Shown here in pieces: positions 58,879 to 64,000 of a stretch of DNA of 64,000 bases (its first letter is position 1; each line of letters begins with the position of its first letter). This DNA comes from Methylococcus capsulatus str. Texas = ATCC 19069 (lineage in GTDB: Bacteria; Pseudomonadota; Gammaproteobacteria; Methylococcales; Methylococcaceae), in contig NZ_KE384224.1 of NCBI RefSeq assembly GCF_000424685.1, positions 124,001 through 188,000 on the forward strand. Reading direction: 5' to 3'. The notes beneath the pieces were generated by a model, which had not been told where the DNA came from, made no database searches, and saw nothing but the letters and a program-made list of their open reading frames with translations. The translations under genes were made by a program, and so were the position numbers.

Positions 58879-60090
58879 TCAGTCCCAGCTCAACGTGCCA
58901 CCGGTCTGGTATTCGGTCACCCGGGTTTCGAAGAAGTTTTTCTCCTTCTTCAGATCCAGCACTTCGCTCATCCAAGGGAAGGGATTGCTTGCCCCGGGAT
59001 ACTGCTCCGGCAGGCCGATCTGGGCGCAGCGGCGGTTGGCGATGAATTGGAGATATTCCTTGAACATCGGCGCGTTCAGCCCCAGGATGCCGCGCGGCAT
59101 GGTGTCGTAGGCATACTGGGTTTCGATGTCCACCGCCTCGCGGATCATCTGCACCATCTCCGCCTTGAAGCCGTCCGTCCACAAGTGGGGATTTTCGACC
59201 TTGATCTGGTTGATGACGTCGATGCCGAAATTCATGTGCATGGACTCGTCGCGCATGATGTACTGGAACTGCTCGGCGGTGCCGGTCATCTTGTTGCGCC
59301 GGCCCATGGAGAGGATCTGGGTGAAGCCGACGTAGAAGAAGATGCCCTCGAAGATCACGTAGAAGGCGATCAGCTCGCGCAGCAGTTTCTGGTCGTTCTC
59401 GGGCGTGCCGGTTTTGAAATAGGGGTCGGCGAGATACTGGGTGAAGGGCAGGGCCCACTCGGCCTTGCGTGCCACCGCCGGTACCTCGCGGTACATGTTG
59501 AACACCTCGCCTTCGTCCAGCCCCAGAGACTCCACCACGTATTGATAGGCATGGGTGTGCAGGGCTTCCTCGAAGGCCTGACGCAGCAGATATTGGCGGC
59601 ATTCCGGGTTGGTGATGTGGCGGTAGACGGCCAGTACCAGGTTGTTGGCCACCAGAGAGTCCGCTGTGGAGAAGAAGCCCAGGTTGCGCTTGATGATGAC
59701 GCGTTCGTCCGGGGTCAAGCCATCCGCGCTCTTCCACAGGGCGATGTCGGCGTTCATGTTGATTTCCTGCGGCATCCAGTGGTTGGCGCAGGCGTCCAGG
59801 TACTTCTGCCAGGCCCATTGATACTTGAACGGTACCAGTTGGTTGAGGTCGGCACGGCAGTTGATGATCCTCTTGTCGTCCACCTGGATACGGCGGGCGC
59901 CCATCTCGATGTTTTCCAGGCCCGTTGCGCCGGTGGCAGGCACAATGCTATCGGGCCGGGCCGCGGTGGCCAGCGGCTCCGGCGTCGGAGCGGGCTCGAC
60001 GAAGGTTTCGAGAGCCAGGGTGAGGGCGGTATTGGCCGGCGGATTCGACCGTGGCGTCAGGCCAGCCAGAGGATCGTCCCAATTCAGCAT
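58879..60090 (-). CDS. nrdB: Ribonucleoside-diphosphate reductase subunit beta (class Ia)
   Basis: 403 residues from the ATG at 60090, with GGGAG just ahead. Diiron-site motif: [10 protein letters not shown] carries Glu, His and the radical-bearing Tyr at the spacing of E. coli Glu115/His118/Tyr122. Downstream ligands are in [15 protein letters not shown] and RDESMHMNF. NrdB makes the tyrosyl radical used by NrdA to reduce ribonucleotides. It lies downstream of nrdA but is separated from it by a cytochrome b561 gene and a small membrane-protein gene. Confidence 0.97.
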   Translation of the reverse strand: MLNWDDPLAGLTPRSNPPANTALTLALETFVEPAPTPEPLATAARPDSIVPATGATGLENIEMGARRIQVDDKRIINCRADLNQLVPFKYQWAWQKYLDACANHWMPQEINMNADIALWKSADGLTPDERVIIKRNLGFFSTADSLVANNLVLAVYRHITNPECRQYLLRQAFEEALHTHAYQYVVESLGLDEGEVFNMYREVPAVARKAEWALPFTQYLADPYFKTGTPENDQKLLRELIAFYVIFEGIFFYVGFTQILSMGRRNKMTGTAEQFQYIMRDESMHMNFGIDVINQIKVENPHLWTDGFKAEMVQMIREAVDIETQYAYDTMPRGILGLNAPMFKEYLQFIANRRCAQIGLPEQYPGASNPFPWMSEVLDLKKEKNFFETRVTEYQTGGTLSWD

Positions 60091-60145
60091 CGTTGTCACT
60101 CCCTTAGAGGTAGTATCGAGGTCACGGATAAGGAAAAAGTCCGGC

Positions 60146-60700
60146 TCAGTCGGAGGTCGGGCGGCGGCCCGGCAGCATCCGGTGCAGGATGCCGTTGCGG
60201 TCCACATGATGATGTTTGATCGCCATGACGACATGACCCACCACCAGCAGGGCCAGACCCCAGCCCAGGAATTCGTGGATCTCCACGAAGGTCTGTGCCA
60301 GGACCTCGTTCTTTTCGACCAGGGCGGGCAGTGTAATCAGGCCGAACAGCTTCACCGGATAGCCGTTGGCGGAGCTGACGGCCCAGCCGCTGAGGGGCTG
60401 GGCGATCATCAGTCCATACAACGTCCAGTGTGCCGAATGCGCTGCCCGTTGCAGACCGGGCGACAGGGTGTCCGGCAGCCGCGGGGGCGGATGGAGCAAT
60501 CGCCAGGCCAGCCGGACGGTTATCAGTGCCAGCACCGCCGTGCCCAACCCCTTGTGCCAGGCCATGATGGCGGCTTTCTCCGGTCCTTTCGGCAGATCCG
60601 AGACGTAGAAGCCGATCAGCCATGCCAGCGCGATCAGCGCGGCCATGAGCCAATGCAGCCATTTGGCGGTGGTGGTGTATTCGCCCTGGGTCGTATTCAT
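60146..60700 (-). CDS. Cytochrome b561-type diheme membrane protein
   Basis: 184 residues with four hydrophobic helices and heme-ligand His at [20 protein letters not shown] and [17 protein letters not shown] (all family positions). It is a bacterial cytochrome b561, likely a quinol-linked electron carrier or superoxide oxidase. It lies between the small membrane-protein gene and nrdB, 36 and 55 bases away. Confidence 0.95.
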   Translation of the reverse strand: MNTTQGEYTTTAKWLHWLMAALIALAWLIGFYVSDLPKGPEKAAIMAWHKGLGTAVLALITVRLAWRLLHPPPRLPDTLSPGLQRAAHSAHWTLYGLMIAQPLSGWAVSSANGYPVKLFGLITLPALVEKNEVLAQTFVEIHEFLGWGLALLVVGHVVMAIKHHHVDRNGILHRMLPGRRPTSD

Positions 60701-60735
60701 GGACGCACTTCCCTATCGTGGATCAGGTGACGGTC

Positions 60736-61155
60736 TCAGTGGCCGGCGTCGTGCTTGCCGTTGGCCGCACCTGCAGCGCGCGAAGGCGCATCCGCCCCCC
60801 GGTCCACGCTGACGTTGCCAACCGGAGCGCCGTCGAGCGTCATCTCGGTAATGCCCTTGTCGCGTTCGTAGCGGCAGGTCAGCACGTGGTCGCCGTTGTT
60901 GGTGTAGTTCCAGGTCAGGCTCACATAGCTGTTGCCGTCGCTCTGCGACTCGCTCGGCATGTAAAGATGCGTACCGGCCTTGGCTTCGCCGGCCTGGGTG
61001 CAGGATTCCCGAGCATAGGTGTTCAGCATGTTGCCCGACATCAGCAGTGCCTGGCCGACTTTGTCCTGCTCGGTTTCCTTGGAGAAATACACGATCCCAA
61101 AGCCGACGATCATGATGCCGACGAATGCATAAATGAGTTTGGTCAGTTCGCTCAT
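60736..61155 (-). CDS. Small membrane-anchored protein, unknown
   Basis: 139 residues. An N-terminal membrane helix (about 7-24) is followed by a soluble domain with two Cys (near 52 and 93) and Gly/Asn-rich strands, then a C-terminal tail with two His (KHDAGH). No family is recognised. Its topology could put the soluble part in the periplasm. Its place between nrdA and cytochrome b561 suggests joint expression with them. Confidence 0.75.
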   Translation of the reverse strand: MSELTKLIYAFVGIMIVGFGIVYFSKETEQDKVGQALLMSGNMLNTYARESCTQAGEAKAGTHLYMPSESQSDGNSYVSLTWNYTNNGDHVLTCRYERDKGITEMTLDGAPVGNVSVDRGADAPSRAAGAANGKHDAGH

Positions 61156-61267
61156 TTGCCTCTCCTTACCTGTCTTGTGGTTTCAGTTGTTTTCAGGGAG
61201 CCTTCCGCCAGGACCCGACGGCCTTACCGGATGCCGGGTCCATGATGCACAAGGATGAGCGTTCCGG

Positions 61268-64000
61268 CTACTGGCACGCTTCGCAAGTCGGATCGTCGAT
61301 CAGGCAGGCTTTGGGTTCGGCCGGCCGGGTGTCGGCGTAGACGGTTTCCAGCGGTCGCAGACCCGGAATCGCATCGTCGATCGGATCGGTCTTCACCGCA
61401 TTGAGTTTGCCGTCGAAGGCCGTGCTTTTCTCCACGTGGGTCGCCCCCAGTGAACGCAGGTAATAGGTGGTTTTCAGACCGCGCACCCAGGCCAGTTTGT
61501 AAAGCGTGTCGAGCTTCTTGCCGGAGGGTTCGGCCAGGTACAGGTTCAGTGACTGCGCCTGATCCAGCCATTTCTGCCGGCGTGAGCCGGCCTCGATGAG
61601 CCAGCGGGCGTCGATTTCGAACGCAGTGGCATAGAGCTGTTTCAGGGTTTCCGGGATGCGTTCGATCTTCTGCACGCTGCCGTCGTAATACTTGAGGTCG
61701 TTGATCATGACCGCGTCCCACAGACCCAGGGTCTTGAGGTCCCGGACCAGATAGGGGTTGACCACGGTGAATTCGCCCGACAGGTTCGATTTGACGAACA
61801 GGTTCTGGTAGGTCGGCTCGATGGACTGCGAGACGCCGCAGATGTTCGAGATGGTTGCCGTGGGGGCGATGGCCATGGTGTTGCTGTTGCGCATGCCGAC
61901 CGTGCGAACCCGCTCCCGCAGGGCGTTCCAGTCCAGCGTCTGGCTCCGGTCCATCTGCAGATAGCCGCCGCGGCCCTCTTCCAGCAGGGCGATCGAATCG
62001 ATCGGCAGGATGCCGCGGCTCCACAGTGAGCCGTCGAAGCTGCTGTAGCGGCCACGCTCGGCGGCCAGGTCGCACGAAGCCTGGATCGCGTAATAGCTCA
62101 CCGCTTCCATGCTCAGGTCGGCGAAAGCCACTGCTTCCTGCGAGGCATAGGGCAGCCGCAGCTTATACAACGCGTCCTGGAACCCCATGATCCCCAAGCC
62201 TACCGGACGGTGACGCAGATTGGAGCGGCGCGCCTGCGGCACGCTGTAGTAGTTGATGTCGATGACGTTGTCCAGCATGCGCATGCCGGTGGCGATGGTC
62301 CGCTGTAGCTTCTCCGTGTCCAGCGCGCCGTCCGGCGTGATGTGCGCCGCCAGGTTGACCGAGCCCAGATTGCATACGGCGATTTCGTTGTCGTTGGTGT
62401 GCAGGGTGATCTCGGTGCAGAGGTTGGACGAATGCACCACGCCGGCATGCTGGTTGGTGTAGCGTAGATTGCACGGGTCCTTGAAAGCCAGCCAGGGGTG
62501 GCCAGTCTCGAACAGCATCGACAGCATCTTGCGCCACAACTGGACGGCGGGGAGGCGCTTGTACAGCTTGATTTCGCCGCGGTCGGCCTTGGCTTCGTAT
62601 TCCTGATAGCGCCGTTCGAAGGACTGGCCCGTCAGATTGTGCAGATCGGGCGTGTCGTTCGGCGAGAATAGGGTCCACTCCCGCTCCTCCGCTACCCTTT
62701 TCATGAACAAGTCCGGAACCCAGTTGGCGGTGTTCATGTCGTGGGTACGACGGCGGTCGTCGCCGGTGTTCTTGCGCAGGTCGAGGAACTCCTCGATGTC
62801 GATGTGCCAGGTTTCGAGATAGGCGCAGACCGCGCCCTTGCGCTTTCCACCCTGATTGACCGCGACCGCCGTGTCGTTGGCGACCTTGAGGAAGGGCACC
62901 ACGCCCTGGGATTTGCCATTGGTCCCCTTGATGTGGGCCCCCATGCCCCGCACCCGGGTCCAGTCGTTACCCAAGCCCCCGGCGAACTTGGAGAGCAGGG
63001 CGTTGTCCTTGATGGCGCTGTAGATACCGTCCAGGTCATCCGGCACCGTGGTCAGATAGCAGGACGAGAGCTGCGGCCGCAGTGTACCGGCGTTGAACAG
63101 CGTCGGTGTTGAAGACATGAAGTCGAAGGACGACAAGAGATCATAGAACTCGATCGCGCGTTCCTCACGGTCGACTTCCTGGATGGCCAGCCCCATGGCG
63201 ACGCGCATGAAGAAAGCCTGGGGCAATTCGAAGCGGATATCGCCGCTGTGGATGAAATACCGGTCGTACAGGGTCTGGAGACCCAAGTAGTTGAACTGCA
63301 GATCGCGTTCCGGTTTGAGCGCTTCCCCCAACCGCTGCAGATCGAAGCGCGCGAGTTCCGGCGACAGCAGCTCCAGCTCGACGCCGCGCTTCACGTAGTC
63401 CTTGAAATATTCGCCGTAGCGTTCGCTCATCTCGTCCTGGGTGGCCGAAACGGCGCCGTGGCCGAGGAAGCTCAGAGCTTCCCGCCGCAGCGCATCCAGC
63501 AGCAGGCGGGCGGCGACGTAGGAATAGTTGGATTCCTGCTCGATGCGGGTGCGGGCGGTCATTACCAGGGTCGGCGCAACCTCTTTTTCGGGCACGCCGT
63601 CGAACAGGTTACGACGGGTCTCCTCGATGATCCATGCCGGTTCGACGTCCGAGAGGCCGCGGCAGGCCTCCTCCACAACGTGCCGGAGGCGAGCGGTGTC
63701 CAAGGGCTTACGGGTACCGTCTTCCAGGGTGACCTGGACCACATCTTCTGCACCGCCCTGCGCTTTTCCCTCATTCTGTTTTTCGGCGCGCAGACGGGCA
63801 CGCTCTTCCCGGTACAGCACATAGGCGCGGGCGACCTTCTGGTGGCCGGCTCGCATCAGCGCCAGTTCGACCTGGTCCTGGATGTCCTCGATGTGGATGG
63901 TGCCACCGCCGGGGAGGCGCCGCAGCAGTGCCCTGACCACCAGGTCGGTCAGCTCTTCCACACTTTCATGGATGCGCCGGCTCGCCGCCGCATTGCCTCC
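61268..64000 (-). CDS. nrdA: Ribonucleoside-diphosphate reductase subunit alpha (5' end missing)
   Basis: About 910 residues are visible, and the frame is open to the window edge. It begins inside a first ATP-cone (IHESVEELTDLVVR). A second ATP-cone follows (VTLEDGTRKPLDTARLRHVV), giving two allosteric domains. The catalytic barrel has the redox Cys in LSSCYLTT, the thiyl-radical site NLCTEI, CNLGSVNLA and the Tyr-Tyr pair TYYLRSLGA. The C-terminus ends TCEACQ with the shuttle Cys pair. It reduces ribonucleoside diphosphates with NrdB (58879) and is expected to be repressed by NrdR (39907). Confidence 0.97.
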   Translation of the reverse strand, partial: GGNAAASRRIHESVEELTDLVVRALLRRLPGGGTIHIEDIQDQVELALMRAGHQKVARAYVLYREERARLRAEKQNEGKAQGGAEDVVQVTLEDGTRKPLDTARLRHVVEEACRGLSDVEPAWIIEETRRNLFDGVPEKEVAPTLVMTARTRIEQESNYSYVAARLLLDALRREALSFLGHGAVSATQDEMSERYGEYFKDYVKRGVELELLSPELARFDLQRLGEALKPERDLQFNYLGLQTLYDRYFIHSGDIRFELPQAFFMRVAMGLAIQEVDREERAIEFYDLLSSFDFMSSTPTLFNAGTLRPQLSSCYLTTVPDDLDGIYSAIKDNALLSKFAGGLGNDWTRVRGMGAHIKGTNGKSQGVVPFLKVANDTAVAVNQGGKRKGAVCAYLETWHIDIEEFLDLRKNTGDDRRRTHDMNTANWVPDLFMKRVAEEREWTLFSPNDTPDLHNLTGQSFERRYQEYEAKADRGEIKLYKRLPAVQLWRKMLSMLFETGHPWLAFKDPCNLRYTNQHAGVVHSSNLCTEITLHTNDNEIAVCNLGSVNLAAHITPDGALDTEKLQRTIATGMRMLDNVIDINYYSVPQARRSNLRHRPVGLGIMGFQDALYKLRLPYASQEAVAFADLSMEAVSYYAIQASCDLAAERGRYSSFDGSLWSRGILPIDSIALLEEGRGGYLQMDRSQTLDWNALRERVRTVGMRNSNTMAIAPTATISNICGVSQSIEPTYQNLFVKSNLSGEFTVVNPYLVRDLKTLGLWDAVMINDLKYYDGSVQKIERIPETLKQLYATAFEIDARWLIEAGSRRQKWLDQAQSLNLYLAEPSGKKLDTLYKLAWVRGLKTTYYLRSLGATHVEKSTAFDGKLNAVKTDPIDDAIPGLRPLETVYADTRPAEPKACLIDDPTCEACQ

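Overview
This window reads as a chromosomal segment of a high-GC gammaproteobacterium. The argJ, secA, glnA, ribD-ribE-ribBA-ribH-nusB-thiL-pgpA and hemH/folE/dusA genes, together with a very large NAD-dependent glutamate dehydrogenase, resemble Methylococcus/Methylococcaceae as I remember them. No methane-oxidation gene lies in the window, so that placement is an inference. Gene density is high. Many neighbours share ATGA or GTGA stop/start overlaps, and GTG starts are common.

Layout. 1-5.5 kb: the 3' part of a large NAD-glutamate dehydrogenase, overlapping a multi-PAS PP2C phosphatase that carries a FixL-like heme PAS and a LOV-like PAS without the photoactive Cys. 5.5-15 kb: housekeeping genes (pgsA and uvrC on the minus strand; secA, argJ, a Nudix-ThiE fusion and glnA on the plus strand), then tRNA-Cys and tRNA-Gly. 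15-24.4 kb: hypE, an SbmA/YddA-like ABC protein with a degenerate ATPase, an orphan chemoreceptor and a 1341-residue PAS/GAF/GGDEF/EAL protein. 24.4-31.2 kb: a minus-strand block of penicillin-binding protein 1B, hemH, folE, dusA, an unknown membrane protein and pdxJ. 31.7-38.5 kb: a signalling/transport locus with an RsbW-like kinase divergent from carbonic anhydrase, an NCS2 permease with a degenerate HATPase-like tail, a STAS protein, a UrtA-like binding protein and a chemoreceptor. 38.6-46.4 kb: glyA, nrdR, the riboflavin genes, nusB, thiL, pgpA and a small zinc-ribbon protein. 46.4-53.1 kb: a GGDEF/EAL protein with an ETR1-type ethylene-binding membrane domain, a small exported protein, tRNA-Ser, gloA, DUF1244, yciB, YciI-like, BolA-like and a parvulin lipoprotein. 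53.2-58.8 kb: an IS3 remnant, then an accessory cluster of a heme-oxygenase-like diiron protein, a NodU/CmcH-type carbamoyltransferase and a divergent AlkB-like membrane monooxygenase, followed by a VanZ-like gene. 58.9-64 kb: nrdB, cytochrome b561, a small membrane protein and nrdA, which runs off the end.

How genes work together. The riboflavin block makes lumazine from the ribulose and pyrimidine branches and then riboflavin, and nusB/thiL/pgpA ride in the same run of overlapping genes. The 32-38 kb locus combines partner-switch parts (kinase, STAS, HATPase-like tail) with a urea-type binding protein and a receptor, so it looks like a sensing and control circuit attached to a permease and carbonic anhydrase. 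The 53-58 kb cluster has three enzyme types typical of small-molecule tailoring. These two loci and the ethylene-receptor-like protein are the best candidates for undescribed biology.
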